A DNA stretch of 64,000 nt from Stereum hirsutum FP-91666 SS1 (taxonomy: Eukaryota; Basidiomycota; Agaricomycetes; Russulales; Stereaceae). Under the pieces are notes generated by a model. The model was not told the origin of the DNA. It saw only the letters and a list, made by a program, of their open reading frames with translations, and did not search any database. Numbering within the stretch: the first letter of the stretch is position 1; every line of letters begins with the position of its first letter. The stretch covers positions 227,353 to 291,352 of the forward strand of contig NW_006763142.1 of NCBI RefSeq assembly GCF_000264905.1. The letters run 5' to 3'. A program made the translations under genes and the position numbers. This document shows, in pieces, positions 10,003-22,061 of this stretch.

Positions 10003-12471
10003 GTTAAAAGAAAGAGGGCGGAGATAATATTATGGTTCAATTTGTTCGTTGAGGGAACAAGAAATGAGTGTGGGGGTAAAAGAATGACGGGGTGCTGAGA
10101 ACCAGCGAAGAGAGATGTTGGGAGAGAGGAGGATGAGGGGGAAGAGTGAAACGGGAGGCGCGTCCCATTACCTTGAGCGAAGCCTTTAAACGAAATACGT
10201 TAGGGGCAGAGATCGAATCTTCCGGAGCACAGGAAGCGGTCGAAGCCTACGCAGCAGTCAAACGTGAGTTTTACCTCCAAATTCGCCCGCAAGAGGTGCT
10301 CAAGCGATGGACGAAGACTGAGTCGGCAGCCGGCATCTGCGAGTATATGAGCGCCCCAGAATATTTGGGGCAGGAGAAGGGCCGTTTCCAGGCGAAGAGA
10401 CATCGGTCGGCTGAACACCAACTGTTTCAGCGGAGTCTTTATACGTACTATGACGGAGGCGAAGTCCTCCACGTTCAATTGCCGAAGACATCAAATGGAT
10501 TAACGCTGCGAATTGCTATTTTTGGACCAGAAATTTGCCTGTTCGGGAAGGTCTCCGCACCACCCGTCGTTAGCTTTTCTTCTGCCAAGCCTTCTGCGGT
10601 GTGATGAGCCCGGAGAAGAGTTTTCCGTCCTCCAGAGTGGGTCCATTAAGCGTCACTGTTTTGCCAGCGCTTTGCAGCTGAGGAAGTGGGAGGACGTTCA
10701 ATTCAGCAGGGACTTTTGAATGAAGCTGCTCGATACCGCACATCATGGTCCTCTCAGAGTTTCAGCTTGGAGTCGAGGCGTGCTTCATGGGCTCGAGCCA
10801 TGATGTCGTCGGTGTGAATAAACATAAGAATCATCGGAAGAACGGGACCATTTTTTGCGGTCTCGACGCTGGTCCCGGCTGCGGGGCTGCGGGGGCGATC
10901 AACTTATTACGGTGAGTTGGCCCGATATTACTTCCCGAGGTCAAATTTGATTAAACCAATAGGGCATATACGTAGCGGTTCACATCGCGTTTTGGCAATG
11001 TGAATTGAACCCAGGACGGGTTCAACACTTCGCAATTTTGACCCGTTGGAGCGTTGAAGCTGAATTCACACTCCGTGTGAATTCGACGCGAAAGTGGCCT
11101 CCTCCCATCTCTCCCCGTTCGCTGACATGGCTCAAAACAGCAGACACACTTCGGTAGGGGGGCCATGTACAGTAGCACCCGGAAGAACCGCGGTACCAGA
11201 GGTCATCAGCAAGGGGAACGGGGATGGGAGCAGTCGTAGACCTCGTCTCGAGAAATCAAACTCAGTGCGAACTGGATATTATATCTAGCTCCACATCCGA
11301 GCTTTCGAGTTCACATTTTTTGCTCTCAGAATGATAAACAAAACTGATGTGAATCGCTACATATATGCCCTAATGGGGGACTATTATGTGGTAAAAAATG
11401 TCCGGTGCTCGACCTTTGTTCTAGACCCAATGACATGGCAGGAGTCAATAGGAATGCGCGAACAAGAGGAGAATGGACACACCACCAGTGTACATCGAGT
11501 CCTGAGTGAACGAGAGTGGTGAGAGACGGATACGTATGAGTATTTGAAAGTAGATGCTAGCTCACCAAAAGGGAGACACTATAAGGAGAGCACACCACCA
11601 GAGACCTTTAGGAGGAACCAGAGTGGGCAATCGTTTGTGTCGCAGGGGCCTGTGTCAAAGCCAGGATCCCGGTAGCTTACATACCTCGGGTACACACCAA
11701 TGATCTCGGTCGCCTGTGGAGTGGCGGTGAAGCGCCGAAGCATTGAAGAAGAACGAAGGTCAGATTCAGAGTTCTTACGGCAAGAAAAAACAACTGAGCT
11801 TACAAGGACAATGACAGAGTAAAGGCAAAGCTCAATGGTCCGACAACACTCTACGCCTTCACGACCTGCACAGCGTCGGACAGGGAGGAGTGATGATTAG
11901 GTTCAAATGGCTATACTAGGTCTCACCAAAAGAGAGCTCGCAACCGCATTAATTTGACAATTACGACGCAGCTCACCCATCTTCACACTGACACGACGAT
12001 ACATATGAAGGGAGGAAATCGGCGGACTGTAAAGTAATGGATGGTGGCCGATCAGCCAGAATTTGTCAGAGGTGCGCAAGGGAAAGGCGGAACTCACACC
12101 GTCAGCTTGCGTTGAACGGCCATACTCGCCATACATCCATGCCGAGTGCGGTCAAAGCATATGTGCCGTCAGTCATACCGTGGTTTTGAGGGATTAGAAG
12201 TACACTTCGTTCTGCGACATTCTACAAGCATTGGACAACGCCGAGAACTGTGGGTCCAAATGCATACTGGTAGGTCTCGGGAGAGCGTGAACAGCGCGAC
12301 CGGTCGGTGAAATAAGTCTAGTCTGTGTCCGTCCTTCGAAAGCGTTGATCGTACAGGCAGAAGGATAGCACGAGGAAAGCACGATGAAGCGAGAGAAATG
12401 GATGCTATTACAACAAGAATGAAACGACAACCACGACGGACATTTGTTATCCTGCCAGCCAATCTGGTCGA
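10003..12471. other. gene-free stretch containing one inverted-repeat element
   Basis: The first few hundred bases are upstream of the CPL1-like gene. A plus-strand frame at 10146-10604 begins only with GTG and shows no motif. The element at 10962-11370 is described separately. The remainder, 11400-12470, contains only short frames. I see no gene in it. Confidence 0.5.
10962..11370. mobile_element. 409-bp MITE-like element with 25-bp terminal inverted repeats and TA target sites
   Basis: The left end (10962-10986) starts GGGCATATACGTAGCGG and the right end (11346-11370), read in reverse complement, starts GGGCATATATGTAGCGA. The two 25-bp ends match at 23 of 25 positions. TA dinucleotides (10960-10961 and 11371-11372) flank the element on both sides, as expected for Tc1/mariner-type insertion at TA. 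The interior has no transposase-length frame, so this would be a non-autonomous copy. Confidence 0.78.
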
Positions 12472-13405
12472 TTAGTCCATGCGTCCCTTCAACATACGTG
12501 TTACCACCTTGTCTTTCGTGCTAGAATTAACAAACCAAGACCACATTCAGCCAACAGCTTCTAAGGGCGGACCATACCCTACACGCAAGATAGTTTGATG
12601 AAGCACTCACATAACATGAACCACAGCTCCCCAACCCGAATACGCATCTCTGTCCACTGCGTTCAACAGCGTCTGACTGATGCACTCAAACAATTCCTCC
12701 GGGTTCATATCCTCCTCCCATAACCCCTCCGCACAACCAAATAACTTGTCGCTTGCCGTCCCCGCCACGACGAAATCTTTCGCGAAGTTCAAGCACCCGA
12801 TCAAGTCAGTCGCAGCGATGAAAGGCTCGAATTTCGGCTCTTCGTCTGTGGAAGTCGGTAGACGCTCAAGTCCTGCGATGACGGGTTCGATGAAATAGGG
12901 GCCGAAACGGTGTTCGTAGAGGGTTGATGAGACGAGGTGGGCGAAGGTGGAGGGTTGGATTTCGCGCGACTCTTTGATAGTATACATGTTTACGCGGAAG
13001 CGGAAACGTTCTCGCCTGAACATGGGTTCAGTACGACTGGCACACAAATACACAAGCTCCAACGGGACAGATACAACGTACAGTGTAGTCACATCCGTAG
13101 CCAGTCCTGGAAGGCCCAAATATATCCGATCCGTCACAGGGAACACCTAGCACAGACCACGCAAGAGGTCAGTCCTGCTTTACGCTCATGTATTCGCTGC
13201 GTATAATGGATCCGTACCTTCTCGAAGTTAGTCGCCACAGTAAGTGCTTGATTTCCGAGCCTCAGATCAGACGCAATGGCGACACAGTCTTTCCCGACCA
13301 TCGCCACCACCGAACCTCCATTGTATTGCATTATAGACTGTTGGTCGATGATGTACACTCGTAATTATTCCTGGATCGGCGCAAAACAATGATTCAACGT
13401 ACCAT
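12472..13405 (-). CDS. PUP3: 20S proteasome subunit beta type-3
   Basis: Five coding exons on the minus strand: 13405-13403, 13337-13218, 13146-13082, 13015-12611 and 12520-12472, giving 213 residues (the family is about 205). It is a non-catalytic beta subunit of the 20S core particle. The start MSIMQYNGGSVVAMVGKDCV, then LGLPGLATDVTTL, HRFGPYFIEPVIAGL, DLIGC, NAVDRDAYSGWGAVVHV and a C-terminal GRMD match beta-3 throughout. Exon 1 contributes only the ATG (CCACC-ATG, donor GTACGT); without it the protein would have to start at the third Met. Intron 3 (13081-13016, 66 nt) is a multiple of three and lacks a stop, but the 22 residues it would add interrupt a conserved segment. A short insertion (residues PTSTDEEPKF) lengthens the loop after the AGL motif. 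The gene diverges from calmodulin. Confidence 0.95.
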
Positions 13406-14642
13406 GGTGGGCAAATAGTCGTTTCGAGATGTCTATCGCGATAAAGGTCGTAGGGAAGTGGAAGAAGACCAAGCCTAAGGAGGGGACAGGGAAGAAAGAG
13501 GGTTTACAAGCTGAACGCGGTGACGCGTCTCCTGTTGTACGCGTCGCCTGCCTGTTTAGGTCGGTGGCGTAGTGTGGCACCTGGCTCTTTGTAGTCGGGC
13601 TTTGTGGCCCTCCCTGTCCTAGAAGGAGCACAAATGCAAGGAATGCATCAATACCACAAATCTCTCAAGATTATACTCATCAAACGCGAGAAATTAAGCA
13701 AGCCGTGGTCGTCATTCTATTGCTTAGACCGACACGTCTCGTTCCTCCCGTTTGTCTCGACCCCGATACCGCTTCCATCTGGGTCTCCAGAATACAAACG
13801 CTCATCCTAGCCTGGATAAATCCTGTGAGAATGATAACAGATTCAGAGCCCTAAGTCGTACGGATGACATTGCAGTATAATATTAGCGCGCAGTGATACA
13901 ACATGAGATTCCTTGAAAGGAGTACGCTCGTTCAAGGGAAATTGAGGGGAAGTCACTACACCCTCACATGAGCTTAACGCTTCGGCGTTGTCGCTCATTA
14001 CATCAATGTGACCACTGTAAGCGTATCGTACAAGGTGTGGATGAGATATCTACTGGGTTAGCCACAATGGCCTTGTAACAATCTGAGATATTCACCGTAC
14101 CCAGACTGGGAGCCTACGGAGATTGAGTGATGAAATCGCATCACCACCACCACTATTCTGAGGTTTCATGATAGCATTTTGTATAGAGAGGATTTCACCT
14201 GCACTTCTACCCTACGGAAGGCTTAACCATGACGGAAGACTTCCCGTGAAAAGTAGAACAAGACCAGACAAAGTGACCACAGGGATGGTTTTTAATTAAG
14301 CACGCAGCAGAGGCGAAGGTGCCATAGGAAATACGATTTCAGAGTATCGCCTCCTTGAGGTCCAGCTGAGTCTAATGTTCTAATAGCGGGTTTCTTCACG
14401 AACAGAAAACGAACAGGTTTGTCGCGGTGGGTTTGAAGTAGTAGCTAAAAATAGAGCTCACTACCGAGGTATGCACGACGGCAATCTCCGGATCGAAAGT
14501 ACTGGGGCAGGGGGCAACTTGCACTACGCCATCAACCACGACGTCTTCCTCGACGATCACACTCCACAAGCCCAGTCCATTCGTCTTCACAGAACCTACA
14601 TTTCTCGTTTATTTTTCCAGTCTCTCTATCTGACGAAATAAG
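13406..14642. other. 1.24-kb region between the divergent PUP3 and calmodulin genes
   Basis: No gene is recognised. It must hold the promoters of both proteasome beta-3 (leftward) and calmodulin (rightward). The 60 bases before the calmodulin ATG are pyrimidine-rich (TTTTTCCAGTCTCTC), as is usual near basidiomycete transcription starts. A short minus-strand frame at 14396-14590 has no motif. Confidence 0.5.
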
Positions 14643-15867
<1,225 letters not shown>

Positions 15868-16613
15868 AGAAGAGGAAGTTAAGAAGTGAATCGCTGGTGA
15901 TACGTAACCGAACATTATCGCCTTCGTTGTTGTCGACCTTTTTACCCGACTGTGTATTACTCGAGCCTTGATTGATTACCCTGCGTTTCACCTTTTCACC
16001 TGTTGTTTGTTCATATTCGTATTCGTATCGGTTCAGTCGTGGTCGATGCTTGCGTCGTTGAATTCCTATACGTTATGTGTCGAAGGACACTGTTGTCTGA
16101 CGGTCTGGCCTGCTCAGTTTATCGCGTCGACATGCCATGCTGGGAAGAGGTGCAAGCCCGTCCTCTGACGGGGTCCTTATCACTCGACCGTTGACCTCCT
16201 TTAACGTCCATTGACCTCCATCGACATCGACCAAAGAATAGCCAAGTCCGTCGAAATAGACGCCACCAAGCACGCCGAAACCCCTAACGTGTGTATCTTC
16301 AAAAGTGAACTCCCGCGTTAGTGAAGCATGTCACAAAGGTCAACAGCACTACCTTCAGATATCACAAGCGGTAGTTGCTAGGTTATAACATTGCATCACC
16401 GCCGAGGTGTCATTGTCAAGATTGAGGTCAGGAGCTGGCAGGCTGTTCGTTCCGACGTTATGCTGGCATCCAATATACATTCTCCCAAACGGGCGTCCAT
16501 CCTATTATCTGCTACTACAAATCACGATTCATTATACTCTTACAATCCACATCATTGTCTCGCACAAGGGATTACAGCCGATCAATATCAGGGTGAGTGG
16601 GGTGACAGAGCAT
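15868..16613. other. intergenic, between convergent genes
   Basis: Contains the 3' UTR of calmodulin and that of the small minus-strand gene ending at 16614. Nothing else is recognised. Confidence 0.45.
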
Positions 16614-17188
16614 CTACTTGTTCAGCTCAGCAGCACGGGCACGAAGCTCCTCGCGGCTCTATAGAATAGGGGCACAAAGCAAGCATAACAATCAGCACAT
16701 TGTCTCCTAACCGTCAATGGAGAAGAAGTAACAAAGGTGCGGAAATGTTAGTTGACAAAGGATTGGCGGGGAGCGGCTCAAACCCGATTGAATGGACAAT
16801 GGATGATAAGATCGAAAACATGCGTCGTTGGAGAACGAGATGTGGCAGAGCGAGCGACATACCTTCGGTTCCTCGACATTCGCCGCAACCTGAGGGCTAG
16901 GGACGTGCGGGTCCCGGGCATGGTGAGCCTGAAGCTCTGGCTTGGAGGTGAGGCCTCCTCCGGGCTGAGGGGCAAGATCGGAGGGGTCGTTGGTCTTCTG
17001 CTCAACATCAAGAACAATTAAACAACGCAGAATGATTGGCAATGAAGTACGATGGAGGAGAAGTCATAACAGGAGGGACGCAGAGAAGATAAAAGACGTA
17101 CAGCAGGATGGGGCTGGATCCCGACTTGCTGCTCGCCCTCCTTAGAGCCAGAGAGCTTGTCTTTGAGGCTGTGCAATGCGGAAGACAT
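16614..17188 (-). CDS. small hydrophilic protein of 88 residues, function unknown
   Basis: Three exons (17188-17102, 16997-16863, 16658-16614) give 88 residues. Donors are GTACGT and GTATGT. Exon 2 starts after a tandem GAGCAG acceptor, so a one-residue (Gln) splice variant is possible. The protein starts MSSALHSLKDKLSGSKEGE and ends with a charged helix, SREELRARAAELNK. It has no signal peptide, membrane segment or cysteine, and is rich in Pro, Gln, His and Lys. It resembles small, disordered, stress-type fungal proteins, but I cannot name a family. Support for a real gene comes from three exons with clean splice sites, frame continuity and a good start context. Confidence 0.7.
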
Positions 17189-17882
17189 GTTCGATATTCA
17201 AAATAAAGGGTAAATTCGGGCGTGGAAGTGAAGTGGTAGTGGCGAAGGGGGTTTCTGATTCGTATTGAACGCTCAAGTACGAAGAGTTTATATACGCTCT
17301 CGGAACGATGGTGAGCGATTAGCGGGAGATGACGTAGGCTCACCACTACGAAAGGATACCTCCAAAGAAGGCCCGAATAGGAGAAAAGGAAATTGGTGCA
17401 AGGCGCGGGACAAAAGAGCAGTCGTTCGAACAGCGATGACATCATCAAACACGGCCCGGAACCCATGTTTGTGAGTGGCGCAGCTAAGAAAGAGCTTTGC
17501 GAGTCATGTTGTGGCGGAGCGCAGTGAGTTCTGACAAACATTCAACTTGGCAGGAGTCTCGTGGCGCTATTGAACGACAATGAATCAAGAAGCGAGACAT
17601 ACCGCAGCAGAAATCGAGTCATTGAACAAGCTCTAGACGGCGAGTCCAGTCCCTGGACAATCGTCGAACGAGAACCAGAACGAGAATAAATTCATGTGTG
17701 CAAATACACAGACAGCTACAGCGGACGTCTACCCTCCCTGACAAGCGAAGGGTATATAAAAAGTTCGATCATCAGAGAGCAGGGCAGCGTCACAAACGGC
17801 TTTTCACTAGATGCCAAATAGCAGATGAGCATACTATCATTAAACGAATGCATAATCGAGTCCACTCACCAGACCAATCCAT
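17189..17882. other. intergenic, upstream of the 88-residue gene
   Basis: Holds the upstream region of the small gene at 17188 (including TATATA-like AT-rich patches near 17290) and the 3' UTR of the WASP gene. The long minus-strand frame at 17008-17541 is a shadow that crosses intron and upstream sequence. No gene is recognised. Confidence 0.45.
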
Positions 17883-19717
17883 CTAATCCCAGTCCTCCTC
17901 ATCTTCCTCCTCGTCGTCACTATCGCCCAACTTCTTGTTCCTCTGCATCAAAGCCGCCGCCAACGCGGACGTCAAATCTCCGCCTCCCGCTGCTCCGCTA
18001 GTCCCCTCGCTGCTCCCACCCGCTGCCGAATCCGTCCTCGGCGGCGGTGTAGCCCTCGAAGGCGCCCCACTTCCCCCAGCCGACGTCGAATCCGCCTTCC
18101 GTAGCGAATGTATACCTTTGCCTTGAATAGAAGCGAGTAGATCTCCGCGACCTGGTTGAGGCGGAGGCAGGCCGGAGACGGCTGGCGCACCTCCGGAAGG
18201 AGGCGGTGGTGGAGGGGGAGGTGGAGGTGCGCCCGAACCGCCTGGTGGAGGGGGTGGTGGAGGTGGGGGCGGTGGGGGTGGCGCACCAGAGCCGCCCGGA
18301 GGTGGTGGTGGAGGGGGCGGCGGTGGTGGAGGAGGAGGAGCAGCTCCTCCAGAACGAGTTGGAGGTGGGGGCGGGGGAGGTGGAGCTGCCGCCGAGCGAG
18401 CAGGAGGCGGTGGTGGCGGAGGAGGTCCGCCACGCGATGGGGCAGCAGGTGGTGCTGGAGGCGGCGCTGGAGAGCTCCGAGCGGGGGCGGGAGGAGGAGC
18501 TGAACGGCCGGGTGGAGGGGGTGGCCTGCCAGGTGGAGGGGGAGGTGGTGCAGGGGATGGAGGTGGTGGAATGGAGGATACGGAGTCTTGATTGGCATGT
18601 CCTCCCCCTTGGTTTCTTCTCGGCGCAGGAGGTGGAGGTGGTTTCTTCTTCGCTCCTCCGCTGTTGCCATTAGAAGCGGGAGCACCGCTCTTCTGCGCAT
18701 CGCGGATGAAGTCCTTGATAAATCCCATATTCTCATTGATGATCTCCTGATCAACGCCGTGTGACTGTAGGTCACCAAGGAGAGCGGTCCATGAAGGATC
18801 AACGCCGCTGGAGGTGAATCCCTTGTCTGCGTCGTAGCCCATGTGGGCGACGTGAATGAAGGAACCAGAGGTAGGTCCGCTGATAAGGGATTTGTCGATT
18901 CGGCCGCCTTTCTTGGATTTGGTAGTATTCGACCGTGTAGGGGTGGAGGGAGTTGAGCCCGACGGGGATGACTTCTTCGCTGAATAAGTGTGATGATTAT
19001 TAGTGCGACGTGGGGAGCAGCCGACTGACGAATATACCTTTGGTCTCTTTGCGGTTTGTGACTTTCTTGAAGACGGTTTTAGCTTCGCTCTCGTCTGCGA
19101 AGACGATACCAATCATACAATCCTGATCAAAAACAGAACATGAGTATTCCGTTCAGCTGCACTATATGGTCAAACATTTGTGTGGCGCAACGGCTGCAAG
19201 TTATGTGACATCCATGAAACCCTGAAACACTTATGCCAAACGTCATCATGGTTTCGGATAGCCAACGAACTCGACGGCAAACAACTGAAACGACCAACGA
19301 AGAACGGAGGAAAGACTTACATCTCCAGGGAATGAATGGAAGTATGGCCGGTCCTGGAAATACTCGAACCTCTCCCAGAGTTCATGTTCCCAGATCACGC
19401 CTCGGGTGCCCACCAAGTCGACCATTCGCAAGTACCATCGACCACCCTACATAACAAATGTCAAAAGTCAACAACAGTATACACGTCAGCAAAGCTCCCT
19501 CTCCGCTATGCGGAAGTGCGAGGCGAGTGCGCACCTTTGAGTTATCCTTCAGGAACACGATGGCGCCCTGTAATCCCGCGTACGACCACCTATTCGGATC
19601 AGGATGTGCATAGTAAATCCGAGCAAGTGCGGCAGTCTGGATCTTATTCGAGGAATTAGGGACGGCGCTCTTCACTTTAGACTTGTCATCCGAGGATAAT
19701 GTAGATTGAGTGGGCAT
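17883..19717 (-). CDS. LAS17: WASP/Las17-family actin nucleation-promoting factor
   Basis: Four exons (19717-19535, 19446-19321, 19122-19038, 18979-17883) give 496 residues. The start is the first ATG in the frame (MPTQSTLSS). Residues 1-131 form a WH1/EVH1 domain (NKIQTAALARIYYAHPD, WYLRMVDLVGTRGVIWEHEL, FEYFQDRPYFHSFPGD). Residues 164-180 are a CRIB motif (ISGPTSGSFIHVAHMGY), the binding site for Cdc42/Rac, which budding-yeast Las17 lacks. Residues 245 to about 405 are a very long run of proline tracts that bind SH3 proteins and profilin. A WH2 actin-binding motif (DLLASIQGKGIHSLRKAD) follows at about 410-428, and residues 466-496 are the central/acidic Arp2/3-binding end with a terminal EEDWD. 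The protein therefore looks complete and regulated. It acts at endocytic patches and the cortical actin network. The gene diverges from the GFA-domain gene across 537 bp. Confidence 0.96.
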
Positions 19718-20254
19718 GACAAGGGTGCCTAGATGTCGAAGTCGTGAGAGTCGCTCCTCCAAGTAATTATATGTCTAATATGGCGAGGATTTCTAGCAGA
19801 GTTTCCTGCTATCGTGGTGGTAAGAGACAAGAGAGGAATGTGCCCGCAGTTTGACGCTGTCTGGAAACACAGGTCGTGGCGAGCTTGAGACATGCTGGAC
19901 GACTGTGCGGAGGCTGTAGTGCTGTTTCGGGATGTTCCGGCCCGCCGACAATACTCGAGCGTAACGCTTTCTTCACGAACCGCTACCCTTCGCCCCGTTC
20001 GCTCTATTCGCTTTTTTCAATCCACGACAGCGGCTGTCTTTCGCAAAATAACAGCCTCTATCTTTTTCTCTTTAAATATATAAGGAGAGTAAGAAGAGAA
20101 GTACAACGCGTAGGTAGCCACTTGGCCCCTCACGATCTTTCAGCTCATCTACATATCATTCACTTGCAACCTTCTGGACCCTTATAGTCGAAAACAGTTT
20201 TGACTTTTTTTTCTGATGCTATAAACGAGCCGCGAGGACACGCTCGATTTCACC
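19718..20254. promoter_or_regulatory. divergent promoter region between WASP and the double-GFA gene
   Basis: The two genes start 537 bp apart on opposite strands, so this interval must contain both promoters. An AT-rich patch near 20071-20084 (TCTTTAAATATATAAG) is the only TATA-like element seen; it lies about 170 bp upstream of the GFA start and orients towards it. Confidence 0.4.
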
Positions 20255-21660
20255 ATGTCCGAGATGATGACTTTATCTGCTTCATGCAAATGCAAAGCTA
20301 ACGATTTCTCCTTCTCCACCCCCCTTTCTGATCTTCCTCTTCCTCTATATCTTTGCCACTGCTCAACGTGTCGAACATCTATGGGCACCTCTTTCGGTAC
20401 CTTTTATCTCCCGGCCCCTTGCTCGTATAATGGGGCAATGCGGCCATTCGCAGCAGGCGAGGTCCCATCCACGCTCACCCGATACGCGTCCAGCGATCTT
20501 GCAGCGCGATACTTCTGCTCTAAGTGTGGAGCTCACATATTCATGCACTACGGAGGCGAAGACGCTCTCACTCCGACCGATGGTGACCGAGACGAGTGGT
20601 GGGTTTGCAGTGGCGTCATCGATGGAGACTTGAGCCGCGAAGTCCCTCGGCTATTCAAAACTGTAGCTCAGATATGGGTGGATGGAACCAAGGACGGAGG
20701 ACTTGCGTACCTAGCTGGCCATCCCACCTCGGCAGACGTCGAACGAGTAACTGCACATGAGACAGGATCCATCTCGCCCAAGTCACCTGTCATACCCCAG
20801 ACCTCACTTCAACAGCGTCTCCGCCAATTCATTTCCTCACCTTCCTCCTCAGGAGCCACCCGCGGCGAGAGCTTGATTGCACAATGTCATTGTCACTCCA
20901 CCACCATTTTTCTCTCCCGCCCCGACGTCGCGTCGAGCTATCCGCCCACTACACGCGATGGCCCAGGCTGGCACGAAAGCCTCGACAGACCAGAGGGTGC
21001 TGATGAAGTCTGGTGGTTGCGCCCGTCGTTGACCGATCCGAGTAAACGAGATCGGCTGGCCACTATTCCCTGTGCATGTACAGATTGTCGAAAGTGTGCC
21101 GGTTCCGAGGCAGTCTCTTGGACATATACACCCACCGGTTCAGCATCGCTCTACGCCCAAAAGCCTCATCAACCGCAAGGGCCGAAGTAAAAGTCGTGCC
21201 ATGGTCCTCCATCGCACCTTACGTCCGATATTCTCAATCAATCTCCACCGCTACCTCCACAACGGAGTCGCCCCCCGGAGAGCTCGAAGGGTACAGTCTC
21301 CCCTTCCGAGTTTATAACTCCTCCAAAGATACTTATCGTGGCTTCTGTGGCACATGTGGCGCCACGATTTTCTGGTACGGTCCTCAAGGCGGTACTCGTG
21401 ACAACATGATCGACCTTAGTGCAGCTTTGTTTTCCGATCGATCAGCGTTGGATCCCGATATCACCCAGGCGACTCAGTTCAGTGGAAATGATAGTCTTGG
21501 AAGGGATGAAAGGGAGGTAGGATCGAGGAGGGATGACTGGCTGGACTGGATGGCGGATCGTGTTACAGGGTTTTCCGATGCGGAAGGACGTGGAGATTTG
21601 GTCGAAAGGATTGGTGAGGGCTTCAAAAGCAAGGGTTGGAAGGAAGGCTTGACTCTCTGA
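20255..21660 (+). CDS. protein with two GFA (glutathione-dependent formaldehyde-activating/CENP-V-type) zinc domains
   Basis: I model two exons, 20255-21186 and 21297-21660, giving 431 residues. The start has a CACC-ATG context. Domain 1 shows CKCKANDFSF, CHCSTCRTSMG and CSKCGAHIF. Domain 2 shows CHCHSTTIFL, CACTDCRKCAGSEAVSW and GFCGTCGATIFWYG. These are the zinc-binding cysteine sets of the GFA fold, named for a bacterial enzyme that couples formaldehyde to glutathione; the activity of fungal members is mostly untested. The two halves of domain 2 lie in different frames. An intron GTAAAAG...GGTACAG (110 nt) reconnects them exactly and gives the usual spacing of about 50 residues between SW and RGFCGTCGA. 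The donor is weak, so a frameshift or assembly error between 21130 and 21290 is the alternative. Confidence 0.72.
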
Positions 21661-22061
21661 CCTCCTCGACACGCGCTCAAACTATGGCGTGGTTGTAAGA
21701 TTAAATAGGAGGTTCGTGTACATTCCCTACATCTGATTTCATTGGCCGCTTATACTTGAATGTGTCTTCATGTTAGAATAAATGTTGTACATGATGTCAC
21801 ACGAGTCGTTCGCCTGCTCATAGCGCCGTTCTCTCGGTTCAGGACAAAGAATGACTCCCTGATCTGGATAACAAAGCAATTTAAATTTCATTTGGCGACG
21901 TGTCAAAGGTGCTTGCTCGTTTTGCCGCATGGCGTTCCTGCGGTATATAAGGGTTGCCATTCCATCCATTCTTCTATCACCATCTCCCTTCCTCCCTACC
22001 CCTGCTTCTTCCCGTCCCGGCTAACTCCACTGGCAGCCTCCACTCACCGGCCTGATTCACT
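21661..22061. other. intergenic, with a TATA box for the downstream gene
   Basis: About 400 bp between two plus-strand genes. TATATAAG at 21944-21951 lies about 110 bp before the ATG at 22062 and is followed by a C/T-rich tract (21975-22050), a typical fungal transcription-start context. No other feature is seen. Confidence 0.5.

Noticed and set aside
10146..10604. 152-codon plus-strand frame upstream of the CPL1-like gene
   Set aside because: It starts only with GTG, shows no motif and overlaps the expected promoter of the minus-strand gene.
17008..17541. 177-codon minus-strand frame
   Set aside because: It crosses exon 1 and intron 1 of the 88-residue gene in another frame, then upstream sequence. 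The real exons explain the region better.
18156..18673. long plus-strand frames full of Trp, Arg, Gly and Val
   Set aside because: They are the complement of the WASP polyproline region, where biased codons keep all frames open.
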